From Wyeomyia smithii (taxonomy: Eukaryota > Arthropoda > Insecta > Diptera > Culicidae): a stretch of 64,000 nucleotides of DNA. The notes under the pieces are model-generated. The model did not search any database. It worked only from the letters and a program-made list of their open reading frames with translations, and was not told the DNA's origin. Below, piece after piece: positions 10,971 through 22,648 of the stretch. Positions within the stretch are counted from its first letter, which is position 1. Each line of letters starts with the position of its first letter. Location: positions 137,465,638 to 137,529,637 of the forward strand of contig NC_073695.1 in assembly GCF_029784165.1 (NCBI RefSeq), written 5' to 3'. A program made the position numbers and the translations under genes.

Positions 10971-11383
10971 CAGTCAGGTTTTTTGACGCGTTTTTTTTAC
11001 CCCAAATTTTTACGAGGTTTTTTACGCGGATTTTTGAATTACGCGGCTTTTTCACACGCATTTTCGAACTCACGCGTTTTTTTACGCGAATTTTCGAATT
11101 AACGAATTAACGGGGTTTTGAGTTAACGCGGGTTGGGAACCAAAGACTTTTGAGTATTTATTGAGTAGAATACTGAGTCAAAAAACCCTCCGTTCTCCGA
11201 AAGAACCGAAATAACCGTCAAAAAGGACAATTTTAAAAACTTTTTTTTAATACCTTTCGTTGTGGTTTACTTAACGCGGATTTTCAAATTGACGCGGTTT
11301 TTTAGGCGGATTTTTGAATTAACGTGGTTTCTTACACAGTTTTCTAAGATGTACGTATCCACCGCGTAAAAAAAACCTAACTG
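10971..11383. mobile_element. Tc1/mariner-type MITE with ACGCG-rich interior
   Basis: The left end is CAGTCAGGTTTTTTGACGCG, and the right end, reverse complemented, is CAGTTAGGTTTTTTTTACGC. TA flanks both sides (10969-10970, 11384-11385). The interior repeats GCGGATTTTTGAATTAACG-like words on both strands. The design is the same as the MITE at 60020-60269, so both belong to one supergroup. No transposase is encoded. Confidence 0.82.
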
Positions 11384-11457
11384 TAAACGAAAAAATGAAG
11401 GGGGGCGCCAAAATAAGTTTTCGCCTGCAGCTCAAATAGGTCTTCGTCCGCCCCTGC
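11384..11457. other. Right border of the composite insert
   Basis: The last bases read CGTCCGCCCCTG before J1 resumes. On the minus strand this starts CAGGGGCGGACG, like a hAT 5' end. The matching left end was not found at 8509, so the boundary element is truncated or unresolved. Confidence 0.35.
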
Positions 11458-12450
11458 GTCCAATTACTCTCTTCTATAAGCAATTTTTATTAAAAAATGA
11501 TTCTTAATAGAATGACGACACATATCAATGAAAATTCAATTTTTGCAAATGAGCAGTTTGGATTTCGCCATTGGCATCCGACTACTCACCCGTTACTTAG
11601 AGTAACTAATAGCGTTGCACCGAATAATATTCGACCGAACGGATGGCCGAATAATCAACAGAACATGATGATTGAATGATAAAAATTAAAAAACCAAATT
11701 ACTTATACCTAAATTAAAGTTGATTACCCTAGACAAGGTCTAGTTTAATTCATTGTTCGATAATCCGAATATTCGGTAATTTTAAAAAATAACTTTTTCC
11801 CAGCCCTATTATTCGGTGCATCTCTAATATGATTCGTACTGATAAATCTGAAGGTTATTCCACTGGAGCTGCTCTTCTAGACATAGAAACAGCATTCAAC
11901 AGTTTTTAACATAAAGGTTTGATAGCTGAAATGTCCAATTTCCGTTTTCCTCTTCACATCACAAAAATGAAACAAAGTTACTTGACAGATCGCACTCTTC
12001 AGGGTCACTATTTGAATAATAAATCTGATAGTTTGCCTGTTAGAGCTGGTGTACCTCTAGGAAGTATCTTGAGCCCTGGGCCCAGTCTTATATAATATTT
12101 TTACTTCTGGTCTTCCTGATTTACCACCAGGATGTGAGAAATCTCTAATTTGTGACGATACAAGTAAAAGGAAAAGCCTTCGTGTCATATGCAGTAGGCT
12201 GCAAAAAAGTCTAGATATATTTTCTTCATATTTGCAGAAATGGAAGATTTCTCGTAATGCATTGAAAACACAATTAATTATTTTTTCTCATAAACCAAGA
12301 GTTTTTTTTTCTCAAAACCACTAATGATCATGTTGTTAAGATGAACGGTTCAATCTCAAATTGGTCTGACCAAGTTAAATATTTAGGGCTAATTCATGTT
12401 AAAAATCTTACTTTCAAGGAGCACATTGAGAATATCCAAACAAAGTGTAA
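11458..12450 (+). pseudogene. J1 ORF2 reverse transcriptase core, with a MITE insertion and frameshifts
   Basis: After the insert the RT resumes at MILNRMTTHINENSIFANEQFGF (11497 on) and breaks at 11611 for a MITE. It continues from 11824 through MIRTDKSEGYS, DIETAFNS (motif A region), the GVPLGSILSP-like motif B near 12050 and CDDTS near 12153 (J2 reads FCDDTS). It ends in the thumb/connection region at 12450, where the Helitron is inserted. Stops and indels are frequent. It is a relic. Confidence 0.8.
11612..11823. mobile_element. hAT-type MITE with TGCACCGAATAAT ends
   Basis: The left end is GCGTTGCACCGAATAAT. The right end, reverse complemented, is AGATGCACCGAATAAT. CTAATA is duplicated at 11606-11611 and 11824-11829; the true TSD may have been 8 bp and mutated. 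TGCACCGAATA ends are typical of hAT non-autonomous elements. An internal GCCGAATAATCAACAG and TTCGATAATCCGAATATTCGG give further palindromes. Confidence 0.7.
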
Positions 12451-12544
12451 TCTAAACATATAAAAATGCAGCTCTGTCTGTCTGTCTGATCCATATAGAT
12501 TTGGAAACTACCGAACCGATCGGCGTAAAATTTTGTATATAGGA

Positions 12545-13495
12545 GTTTTAGGGGCCGAGAAAGGTAACTAAGATAGTTCGAGACCACACCCTCCTCCAGA
12601 AGGGGTGGGTCCCATACAAATGTAACACAAATTTATGCACATCACGAAAATTAACCAAGCAAATGGAACCAAATTTGGCATGTGGATGATTTTAGGAGTA
12701 ACATATAGGTCCATGTTGGTTCGACACCCTTCCCTCTTCTGGGAGGGAGGCGTTCCATACAAATGAAACACAAATTTATGCACAATTCGAGAACTAAAGT
12801 AAGTAAATGTAAATGGAGCCATATTTGGCAGGTGGATGTTTTAGAGGTAACAAATATATTCATAATGGTTTGACACCCCTACCTCTTTTATAAGCGAGGG
12901 GTCCCATACAAATAAAAAAATTCGCACAGCTCGAGAACCTATCAACCAAATACAACCAAATTTGGCATGTGAATGTTTTCAGATGTAACAAATATGACCA
13001 TAATAGTTCGGTACCCCTCCATCTTCTGTAAGGAAAGGGTTCCAAAAAAATGAAACACAAATTTCTGCACATCTCCAGAACTAACCAAATAAATGGAACG
13101 AAATTTGGTAGGTAAATGATTTTATGGGAAACAGACATGTCCATAATGTTTCGACATCCTTCCTTCTTCTGGAAGGGAGGGGTTCCACACAAATGAAACA
13201 CAAATTTCTGCACATCTCGAGAAATAATCAAGTAGATGGAACCAAATTGGATATGTTGAGGTTTTTGAGAGCCCCCTCTTCTGGAAGAGAGGGTTCATAC
13301 AAATGAAGCTCAAATTTCTTCACAACTCAAGAACTAATTAAATAAATGGAACCAAATTTGGCATGTGGAGGTTTTGGGAGCAAAAAATATCTTCATGGTG
13401 GTTCGACACCACTCACAAATCAAACACACATTTCTATGGTGGTTTGAAGCGGAGGGAGGTCTCCCATACAAACTAAACAGATATTTCCACCAGGT
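12545..13495. repeat. Helitron minisatellite 1, about 150-bp units
   Basis: About six imperfect units repeat the words AACCAAATTTGGCATGTGGA, GTTCGACACCCCT, CTTCTGGAAGGGAGG and CCATACAAATGAAACACAAA. The apparent frames in this stretch on the minus strand are by-products of the unit length and are not genes. Confidence 0.85.
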
Positions 13496-14770
13496 TTACC
13501 GAAAAAGCCTAAAATAATCGGGTCGATGCACAGGAGCCAAAACTCGACTCCAGACGTCATTGTTAAATTTAGGATGGAAACTCCCGGTTTCTATCCAGAA
13601 AATCTCTCCAAATATCATTTTGAAGTTTGATGGCGACTTCCGGTTTCTGAAAAACAGCGGAAAGTGACCAAATACCACCCAATATAAGTGTTTCTTTCAC
13701 CAGAATGACGCTCAGAGGCCAGAAGTTGTTCCAAAATGCCATATTGAAATCCGAGATGGCGACTTCCGGTTTCTGAAAAACAGCGGCAAATGACCAAATA
13801 CCCAATATGGGTATTTCCGGAATTGTTATGATGCACTGAAGTCACAAATCGACCTCAAGCAACATTTTGAGTTGTAGTATGGTTACTTCCGGTGTCTGGA
13901 ACATAGCCGAAAATGACCAAATACCACCCAATAAGGATGTTTTTTTGACAATAATGACGCTCAGAAGCCAGAAATTGTTTCCAAATGCCATTTTAAAATC
14001 CAATATGGCGACTTCCGGTTTATGAAGTCACAAGTCGATCTCAGACAACATTTTAAATTGTAAGATGACAACTTCCGGTTTGTGGAAAACAGCCAAAAAT
14101 GGCCGATTTCCATCCAATATGAGTATCCCCGAAACCATCATGATGCACAGAAACTAAAAATCGGACACAGACACCATTTTAAATTCGAATATGGCGACTT
14201 CCGGTGTTTGGCAATCAGCCGAAAATGACCAAATACCATTCAATATGAATGTTTCCGGAGCCAGAATGACACCCAGAGGTAAGAAATTGATTTCACAAGC
14301 CATTTTGAAGTCCGAGAAGACGACTTTCGGTTTCTGAAAAACAGCCTTATGTGACCAAATACCACCCAATATGAGTATCTCCGAAACCAGAATGATACAC
14401 AGGAGCTGGAATCGACTATTTTACCATAAATACCATTTTGTATTCTAAGATGGTGACTTCCAGTTTCTGGAAGACAACCGAAAATAACTAAATAACACCT
14501 AATATGGGTGTTTCTTAAACCAGAATGACGCTCAGGGGCCAGAAACTGAATTGTAAGATGGCAACTTCTGGGAAACAGCCAAAAATAACCGAACACTACT
14601 ACATTTGGATATTTCCGTAATCGAAATGATGTATAGAAGCCAAGCATTGACCCTGGACACCATTTTGAATTCGAAGAGGACCACTTTCAGTTTCTGGAAA
14701 ACAACTAAAATAACTGAATACCACCAAATATGGGTATTTCCGGGATATAGGTGATGTACAAAAGCCAAAA
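13496..14770. repeat. Helitron minisatellite 2, about 140-bp units
   Basis: About nine units share GGCGACTTCCGGTTTCTG, AAAACAGCCGAAAATGACCA, AATACCACCCAATATGGGTG and CCAGAATGACGCTCAGA. The order of units and their divergence suggest expansion before or during Helitron spread. The minus-strand frames here are repeats of a short peptide produced by the unit and are not considered coding. Confidence 0.85.
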
Positions 14771-14910
14771 GTCGAGAATGTTGTCATTCCGATAAAACCA
14801 ATCATTTCAAACGATATAACCAAATCGCAAGAAATCAATGAATTTGCAATGTTTGAAATTATTAAATTAAACACAAAAATAGGCGGGACGAAGTTTGCCG
14901 GGTCAGCTAG

Positions 14911-15009
14911 TAAATATAGAAAATGTTTGTATCCTCTTATCAACAGAAATTCTAGACTTTGTCTCAAGAATAAACTGTTAATTTACAAACAAATATTTAG
15001 ACCAGCAAT
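14911..15009 (+). pseudogene. J1 ORF2, thumb-region fragment
   Basis: It reads YPLINRNSRLCLKNKLLIYKQIFRPA, identical in order to J2 (RKKTRQRI follows there). It stops at CCAGCAAT (15002-15009), which forms the left TSD of the next insertion. Confidence 0.85.
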
Positions 15010-17096
15010 CAAGGCCGGCGTCACACTATGTTCACGAGCGGGTAGTAAGGAATAGGGGAGGTTCATGGGTGACAAAGGCGTAGCCAGGGGGACGACCTAC
15101 TAATAACACAACGAAATTTTTCGAAAAATCGTCACTGCAATTACAATAGGGTGTCAATGAAATTCATAAGAAAAATTTGATTTTCGTTCAGTAGTAACTT
15201 TTACATTAAAAATAAAACTTTTTTCGGATGGTAATAGAAAAAAAGCTTTGACAGTGGCAGTGAGGTTGATAAAGTTTCCATGCAACTTAATCATATTAAC
15301 TTACCTGCAAAAAATTCTACGCCCTTGCGAGCGGCCTTCCGGCAGCTAACCGGAAGATTCGCCATGATGGTCGAAAGCAGGGATGTTATTTGCTCAATTC
15401 AAGTGCACAAAGATTCAACTTTCCGTTGTTCACATTGAGAAGAACGCCTGCAGCCGTTGAGAAAGTCACCAGCACAAAGAGAAATGACGCGAACGAAAAA
15501 AGAGAAATGATAGTGCACAATTTCACTCTTTGTTTCTCTTTGTACTTAGAAATTGGTTACTTCGCTTGCCACAAGCGCTAGAGCATGAGACAAAAATACA
15601 AGCGTACTCTCATCTTTATAATCCTTCATAGTAATGTAGTAATTACCACTGTCAAAGGCAATGTGTTTATGACCAGGAATTACTGTGTCTAAAATTCTCG
15701 TGTGTTTTGTGTTTGTCGTTATTACATCAATATTTTTTTTTGTTTTGTTACAATATTATTAAAATTGTACGAGGGTGGTATCCAAGACACGACCGTATAT
15801 TTGACGTAGGACTACGATAGTTTTATATTTCATTTAGAGAATTCAGATTTTGTTCGATTTGACCACGTTTCACTTTCGACACGGTTTGACTTTGGCACAC
15901 ATAAGCCAAAAACGAGCGGTTATGTTTAATCATAATTTATAGTTTTTTTGTTTTGCTTTTAAAGAATTCAAACTCAACAACCACCAAGAGAAAGGCATTT
16001 TGTCCATTATGTTGCCGAAACCGAAACCAAAATAGACATGATCAAAGCAGTACTTAATACCGTGCCATACATCTAAATACTCGGAAGGGTCATATCAAGT
16101 GTCTAGGTCGTTGAAGGCTTCATGCGGACGTTGCGTTCCGGATACTTTCAGATTATTGAGCCTAAATTCATCGAACGACACCTCTAACAACTTACAATCC
16201 TAAAACTAGTTCATTGGTGGCCACATATTGTTAAGGTCATATGCCACCAGAAAGTCATAAAAAGAAAAGCGTTTATTTTTAAAAATAATTTAGATTATTT
16301 ATTTGCAGACATCTATTTAAGAAAAAAAAAATACTGTTTTTAACATTGATGAATACCTTCCATCCTAATGCAGTCAAATTTCTTCAACACGCGAAAAGAC
16401 AATTTTTCATATAGGTCTTAATTAAGAACGATTTAGTAGAAAGAAAACTTACTTTCATCTTCAATTGCGCCTGTGAAAGATAGCTCACTCACCGATTTCA
16501 AAGCAGTATCATTGTCAGTTTCATACAACTGCTTAGCAAAGAAGTCACATAAAAAAATCCTGTATTTACAAGTTCGTTGGAAAAGTGACGATAAAGAGTT
16601 GCAGTTTTTAGTAGAAAATCTATATTCACTAAAATTTTGAAATTGACATCGGAATAAATGAGGATGTAACATGTAACAGTAATTTTTTTTTTTTTCATTT
16701 TAGGCCAATTGAAACATTTATTCATTAAGCAGAACCAGAAAAATAGTAGGAGGGTGGTATTCAAGACACGACCGCATGACGTTGACTACCGTATTCTTAT
16801 ATTCCATTAAAACAAATAGTAGAGGGAATTGCAACTCCAGTATTTGTTGCAATTTTATCTAACAGTGCATTTCTGAATGCTGAATACTAGAAGAATGGAT
16901 CTCTCTTATTTATTCGCTATCATTTCATACATACCGCATGACGTAGGACTCTATATTTTTCATCTAACAGTGCTTTCTTATTTGCTGACATTAGAGCGCT
17001 TTGAACAATAATTAATAAATAATATAAATGACATATATGGATGAAACCTTATTTATATTGGCATCCCCGCTTCCCAGGTATTCAAATTAGAAAAGC
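15010..17096. other. Interior of the 7.6-kb block, left part
   Basis: A solitary GGCGTAGCCAGGGGG at 15075 resembles the TIR of the 7185-7797 element. A block reading GGGTGGTAT.CAAGACACGACCG occurs at 15770 and again at 16745. A palindromic TGACGTAGGACTACG occurs at 15802, with half-sites at 16928 and full copies at 20167 and 37674. The minus frame 16433-16672 has protein-like composition; see the separate exon candidate. Otherwise nothing is recognisable. Confidence 0.4.
16453..16559 (-). other. Candidate orphan exon
   Basis: On the minus strand a 107-nt open segment runs between an AG acceptor (TGTAAATACAG) and a strong donor (GAAA|GTAAGT). It encodes IFLCDFFAKQLYETDNDTAL and then KSVSELSFTGAIEDE, with balanced, protein-like composition in an otherwise AT-rich region. 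No family is recognised. It may be an exon of a transposase or of a host gene, or chance. Confidence 0.25.
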
Positions 17097-18360
17097 ATTT
17101 GTTCGTAGTTTAAAATAACAAGAAAAAGGGGCCAGGTGCCGAATATATTTTTGTTTCTGGTTAGTCCGTACAGAATTCCAGCCATTTTAGTATTTTGCAG
17201 TGCCATTTATTACTAACAGCCACCAGCATAACGAGTAAAACCGGCACGAGATGACCGGTACTCTTGTCTTTCCTACTTTCAGCTGCTATCACCTAGCGTC
17301 CGCATGTCGCTGGTGCAGTTTTGGAATCAAAATGATGGGGCGCCGGCCGCTGTCGTAAAATTAACACCAACAAAAAGATGCATGTTTGCAAGGTTTTATC
17401 CGCTAGCAGCAGCATTTTGTAATAAAACAGAAAATTCAATTAGCCGCTTCTGTAACAAAATTTCGAGGCACCAAAAGGGGCCAGGTGCCGAATATATCCA
17501 TGTTTTTGGTCAGTCCGTTCAGAATTCTTTCAAGATAGCGTCCGTATGTAGCCGGTACGGTTTAGTAATGAAACTGATGGGGTGAAATGTTCGAACGGTA
17601 CGTTTTATACCAAGGCTTCGTCAGATAAATAAAAAGAAGGTGGGGCTACATAGGTGATGGAATAGTAAGGAAAAATTTTTCTTGAAAGCTGCGCCGGACG
17701 CTGTCGTAATATTAACACCAACACAAACAAGCATTTATGCAAGGTTTTTTCCGCTTGCAGCAGCATTTGGTAAAACAGAAAATTCAATTAGCCGCTTCTG
17801 TAACAAAATTTCAAGGCACCAAAAGTTGCCAGTTGCCGATTATAGTTTCCTGGTTAGTCCGTCCAGAATTCCAGCCATTTAAGTGTTTTGCAGTAGCCAT
17901 TTACTACTAAAGCCACCAGCATAACGGGTGAAACCGGCACGAGATGACCGGTACTATTTTGTATTTCCTCCTTTCAGCTGCTATCACCTAGCGTCCGCAT
18001 GTCACTGGTGCGGTTTTGGAATCAGAATTATGGGGCGCCGGCCGCTGTCGTAATATTAACACCAACAAAAAAATGCATATTTGCAAGGTTTTTTCCGCTA
18101 GCAGCAGCATAAACATCGGAAACAGAAAGTGACAACAACAATAACAACAAAGTCAGATCGATTGTATCCGTTAGTGTCGACTGTGCTTGGGAAGAGAGGT
18201 AGTGATTGGCTGCGCGGTATGATTTAGACAATCGATATTAATTACCAATTTTTCAATAGTGTATCTCAAACAAAAGTTTGTTTTTGTTACATAAATTTAA
18301 CCGTAAAAGAATTTCTGATCGATTGATGTCAAAACCTCGAAAACCTGATTATAGATGACT
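17097..18360. repeat. Repeat family R, tandem-like copies
   Basis: At least three partial units share a CGCTGTCGTAAT.TTAACACCAAC block, AAGGTTTT.TCCGCTAGCAGCAGCA, GGCACGAGATGACCGGTACT and CACCTAGCGTCCGCATGTC. They start near 17097, 17682 and 17980. The last runs on through GTGATTGGCTG.(G/C)CGGTATGATTT to about 18360. A fourth copy is at 23132-23685 and continues at 37528. On the minus strand the units share a short frame reading NLANMH.FVGV..TTA.G, interrupted by stops in two copies. The family has no known name. Confidence 0.7.
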
Positions 18361-20689
18361 GCGAAATAAGCGCTCAAAACCTGACCACTTTTCTCTGGTT
18401 TTCCCTGGTTGAATTACTAGATTTTCAAATTCAGGGGCCTAACTTCGATATAGACGTTAGTCAACGTCAAAATTAATCAGTTTTAAGATACCAATGAAAA
18501 AACAAACAACAAAATGCCATATTTAAAAGTCATCCGTCTGCTTCCTTCAAAAATAAACCTAGCTCGGTTTGATAAACAACATTAGCCTCTCCAACTGATG
18601 TTTGCATAATGTTGTTCAATTACAAGTCTGGCAACCAGGTTGTGTTCATATGTATGGTATCTTTACACGGTTGTGTTTATATGTTGTGTTGTGCGACAGG
18701 TTGTCTTTATATGTTTAGTAATATTTTCTTGCAGATGCTGATGTAATATTTTTGTAATTAAAAATACGAATATGAATGTTTGAAACCTAACGTCAAGATG
18801 CATATAATTTGGGTTTTCTCTATACCACAACCGCGTAATGCAACTAGGATTGTCATATTGAATTAAATTTGTTCAACTGGAAAAATATAACCATCAGTAC
18901 AGCTTAAATGAGCTATCTGAACTATCTGCATATTGGTTTTCTATTGTCTTTTAAATAGCCTATAGTTGGTCATTTAAATAGATCTAAGAAAAACAGAGTG
19001 TAGAATTCAAAAAGACAGCAACCCAATGCAACTTCTAATTTTAGGAATTTGAAAGATGTTTTTATCATTAAACATGGATAAGAAAATCACTACGATTGCA
19101 GTTCAAATGCCATCTACTCGTCACGACAACCAAAAGGAAACGAGCAACGGGGTAGCAAGCTTCTGATTAGTAGAATGTTAACACAACTTTTGTTGAAGAG
19201 ATATTTTAATTATAATATAACAATCTTTCGCAATATTCTACCTGTCAATTAAGACATCGGTGTTTGAAATCTGTTCAGAGGTAGTAATACAATAAGCACT
19301 TTAAAACGATGACAAAACATCTGTTGCAGCTACATAAAGCGAGCTCGTGATTGGTTGAAAGCTGCGAAACTGAACTGGAAGAAGTGGATTTCAACTGAAC
19401 TTTTTACTAATTTATGTTCATCGTACAATGTACAATGATATGCCAATTATTGTATCACATGCTTTGGCAACCGTCGTCGTTCGATCAAAGCAGTGGTGGT
19501 CAAAATCTGTTCAGTTGTAATCATATATTGGATGCAACATCCAACATCGTGATATACTGTTGCGTACAGAATTATTTTATCCCCGGTCGCACAGCGTAGT
19601 GTGCGAACACGCACCACGTCGACAGCAGCTACATTGTTTCCACTTGGCTTGACTGCACACAAATGGCAATCGAGTGCTACTGCACTGACGACGAGCGACC
19701 GTCTTCTCATACATGGCTCGGTGCAGTACTGTTGCCTGTGTACGAACTTTCCGAAAAAGCTTTACTTTCAAGACATCAAAATAGTCTAGGTTCATAGAAG
19801 CAAATATTAGTTGACCTATTGGGACGGGGGGATTCTGTCAATTTTTTTTTGCCACTGAATAGAGGTTGTCATAGCATGCAGTTGGTGTCCACTCATGAAG
19901 TCTGTGTCAGGAGTGCTCGCATGTGATTGGTACATTGTTCGTAAAAATACGACCTTGAAACTTTTCATCAATTTCCACTGTTTAACAATTAAGTAACAAT
20001 GATATATGAAGAATCACAAAATTGTCCATCATTTCATCAATCCAACGACATATTGATTATTGTGATCCATCATGTGGTTACATCAGTATTACCGTTTGAA
20101 ATCTTTCATTCCGACGTTACATCTTGGTTTTAGTTTCCTCAGAATGTATCTCGATATAGTGCGGTTAGACGTAGTCCTACGTCAAAACAGTACAGGTAGC
20201 TTTCATTTCCTATCAAGAGAAATTGTTTGTTTTTAATTAAAATGCTTATTGATTTTGTGATGAGAACGTATCAGAGCTTAGAAATATGATGATGTGCTTT
20301 AGCTTGGCTCCTGCGTTTTAACTTTCCCGCAGGGGCATTTCTCAACATCATTTGATTTACACGTTGTACATTAGACTAAGTACACCAGCGCGAGTAGAAG
20401 AATGTGAGATTAATTTTCCATTTGAAAAATACCAATATCAATAACCAGCACATCGCTCAAACCAAAGCGAGCTTCACAAAGTTCCGCAAAGAGCAACTTC
20501 GTATAGAGGAACAATTTACTTTCTCTTTGTGTAGGTTTCGGTTTCTCAATCACCTGTGCACTCAGCGCAAGAAAGAAGTCAAACCAACAAAGAGAAGAGC
20601 ACACGACTTGAAAACAAAGCAGCGAGTCAGAATTTCACTTTTCTCTGAGGAGAAACCATCCCTGGTCGGAAGCATGCGTGTAGGCCTGT
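18361..20689. other. AT-rich interior without recognised gene
   Basis: No protein family was recognised on either strand. A palindromic GACGTAGTCCTACGTC lies at 20167-20182. The minus-strand frames at 19447-19795 and the plus frame 20404-20748 lack conserved motifs. The last overlaps the 3' end of the transposase relic on the opposite strand. Confidence 0.5.
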
Positions 20690-21600
20690 TTTCTTTGAAT
20701 TCTTTCTTCGTTTTATTTATCAATTCTTTCTCCGTTTTTGCGACATAATTATTGGAGTAGATCTTAAGCTTCAGGTTTGCCCAGAAACTATCGATGGGAC
20801 ACAGCTGGAGAACGTTGGGCGGGTTCGCCGACTTGGGTACCACATCGATATTCAGCCGCTCCATTTCCTCCAACGATCGTTTCGAGTAGTAGGCCGTCGC
20901 CAGATCCGGCCAGAACACCGCGTCTACGCCCTTATGGTATTTCTTGATGAACAACGCAACTATCGGCAGGCACTCCGTACTATAAACATCCCCGTTCACG
21001 ACCAGTCCGGAGCGAAAGATAGCGGCCACAGCAGCATCATATTGGGGGACTTAGTGTGTAAAATGAACTTCACCTCGGAGCTAACTTCCTTCGTGGGGGA
21101 AGTAAAGTACGAAGGCCATGCCAGTCGTTGCCATTTAGGGAGAGATATGTCTCGACGTCCATCACCACCGCCATGTCGCGCTACACCAGGGAACTCGACT
21201 TGACCATCTCATCCAGCCGCTTATTCGCCATCATTGCATATAGCCATCATTGCAAATCAAATGATGTCGAGATCAGTGGACGGGACTGACCGCTTCCTGA
21301 CATGTTGTCCATGTTTGCTAAGTACTTTTTCACTTTTTGGACGGTTGATCCGACCTCCCAGTTTATACGCGGTGATATAACCACTTTTCCCTCGGTCTTC
21401 CTTTTCAGAACCTTTAGAGCTTCTCACGCTCAGGACCGTTGTCTGTCGGGATCCGGGATTTCTTCCGATGCTCTGATTGTACGATGTTGTAGATGCCAGA
21501 ACGGGCTTATCTGGCGTCTCTTTTCCGCACATTGTCCGTTTCCGACACGGCGGGGTAACGTTACGTAGCTTTACTGTTTTCGCTGTCACGGTTAGAGTTC
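20690..21600 (-). pseudogene. ITmD37E (IS630-Tc1-mariner) transposase relic
   Basis: The C-terminal catalytic half is open at 20562-21029. It reads SGLVVNGDVYSTECLP, then FWPDLATAYYSK with the second catalytic Asp, then PPNVLQLCPIDSFWANLK. Exactly 37 residues separate that Asp from the position that should be Glu, which is Asp here, so the active site is altered. Upstream in other frames are MDVETYLSLNGNDW (first Asp block) and a GSxRQRS-like stretch near 21450 from the HTH linker. Frameshifts at about 21035 and 21250 break it. DD37E spacing assigns it to the mosquito ITmD37E family. TIRs were not found. Confidence 0.8.
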
Positions 21601-22648
21601 GAATCAATTTTTTTTTGGTGACTCATGGGTTACTATGATTGATGCTGCATGGGTAGTTTCGTCAGTGCATGTAAAGGTAAACCCATTAAATATCGGAAAT
21701 TTTATTACATTTTTTCTAATGCAAACTTTAGGACTCAACAGTCTTCTCGAAAAAAGTCTCCATCCAAAAGATAAGCTTATTTGAACTTCTGGTAAGGTTT
21801 CACATACAGTCGTGAAAGTCTCACATTTGAGCAACGAAAAAATGCACTAGAGTTCCTTGAATTTTTCAAAATCGAAAAATTGTTCGATAGCAAATCTCTT
21901 GGAAATACAAGAAACGTCGGGATCTGATGTTATTTAATTAGATAATTGCTCAAAAAAACTAAATAACAGGGACATGAGAACTTTTGCGTTGGGAGAATTG
22001 AGCTACACTAGAACACACAGGAGACTCTCCCACCTCGAATATTTTCTGGGTTATAGAAAATCTATATTTTGGAAAAAAATCTTGTTAATACCAAAACTCG
22101 ACGTTTAATGAATTGCTAAGATATTTGGGATCAAGAAACAATTTTCAGTTTCCTGCGCATTTTTTTTTTATCAAAATTGACTGCTTTGAGACTCTACTTC
22201 CCGAAGTCTGATTGAGCTCAAATTTTGCATGGGTCAGTTTTACAAGAAAACAAAACTTCAGAACCCTATCGAAAATGAAATTCGAAAAGTTGATTTTCAT
22301 TTGAACCCTTTGGACTCAACAATAAAAAAATGTTGAAAAAAAAAATTTATTCAGGTTGGTACAAAATACGAAATATCAGACTAAAAAATTGTCAACAAAC
22401 GGTAACTATATTATTTTTCAATTAGAAGTCAACATTCAAACATACTTGGTCGTTTAGAAAAAAGTCGGAAATAAGAAAGAACATTAAAGAGTAATCTTTT
22501 TTATAAGGAGTCTTTTAAAGAGGAGTCTTTTTTATAAGGATTTAGTAGTTTCCGGTTTTGTCCGATAATTCCGTGTGGGTAAGTATCTACAGGATATTTT
22601 CCGAGTGAGTACTACTACCCACAGTACCCACATCAACCGCCGGCCCTG
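21601..22648. other. Interior of the 7.6-kb block, right part
   Basis: No gene was seen. The stretch 22000-22310 is a diverged copy of the repeat at 10380-10690. The last 50 bases hold the hAT-like right TIR (minus strand CAGGGCCGGCGGTTGATG). Confidence 0.45.

Larger units (their letters stand above)
12451..14910 (+). mobile_element. Non-autonomous Helitron, 2.46 kb, with internal minisatellites
   Basis: It starts TCTAAACATATAAAAATG and ends GCCGGGTCAGCTAG. These are the 5'-TC and CTAG-3' ends of rolling-circle Helitrons. The flanks are ..GTGCAA | TAAG.. in J2 and ..GTGTAA | TAAA.. here, so insertion was exactly between A and T with no duplication, as the mechanism requires. No Rep or helicase frame is present, so it depended on a helper. 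The interior is almost wholly two tandem arrays. Confidence 0.88.
15010..22648. mobile_element. 7.6-kb block with hAT-like ends and 8-bp TSD
   Basis: The left end is CAAGGCCGGCG and the right end, on the minus strand from 22648, is CAGGGCCGGCG. The target duplication is CCAGCAAT (15002-15009) and CCAGTAAT (22649-22656), one mismatch. GGGTAGTA occurs just inside both ends. J1 ORF2 resumes immediately after it. These are hAT hallmarks. No hAT transposase frame was recognised inside, so this is either a large non-autonomous element or one that has swallowed other insertions. Confidence 0.7.

Noticed and set aside
12568..14967. Many overlapping minus-strand frames of 60-135 codons
   Set aside because: They are translations of two Helitron minisatellites. 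The repeated peptides follow from unit length, with no start or splice context.
15300..15400. Minus-strand MANLPVSCRKAARKGVEFFAG followed by a GTAAGT donor, reminiscent of the histone H2A N-terminal helix
   Set aside because: The similarity is limited to a few residues, no histone fold follows, and the context is a decayed repeat. Kept only as a curiosity.
18028..18231. 67-codon minus-strand frame with a hydrophobic Leu run, signal-peptide-like
   Set aside because: It is part of repeat family R, the corresponding frame is broken by stops in other copies, and there is no start context.
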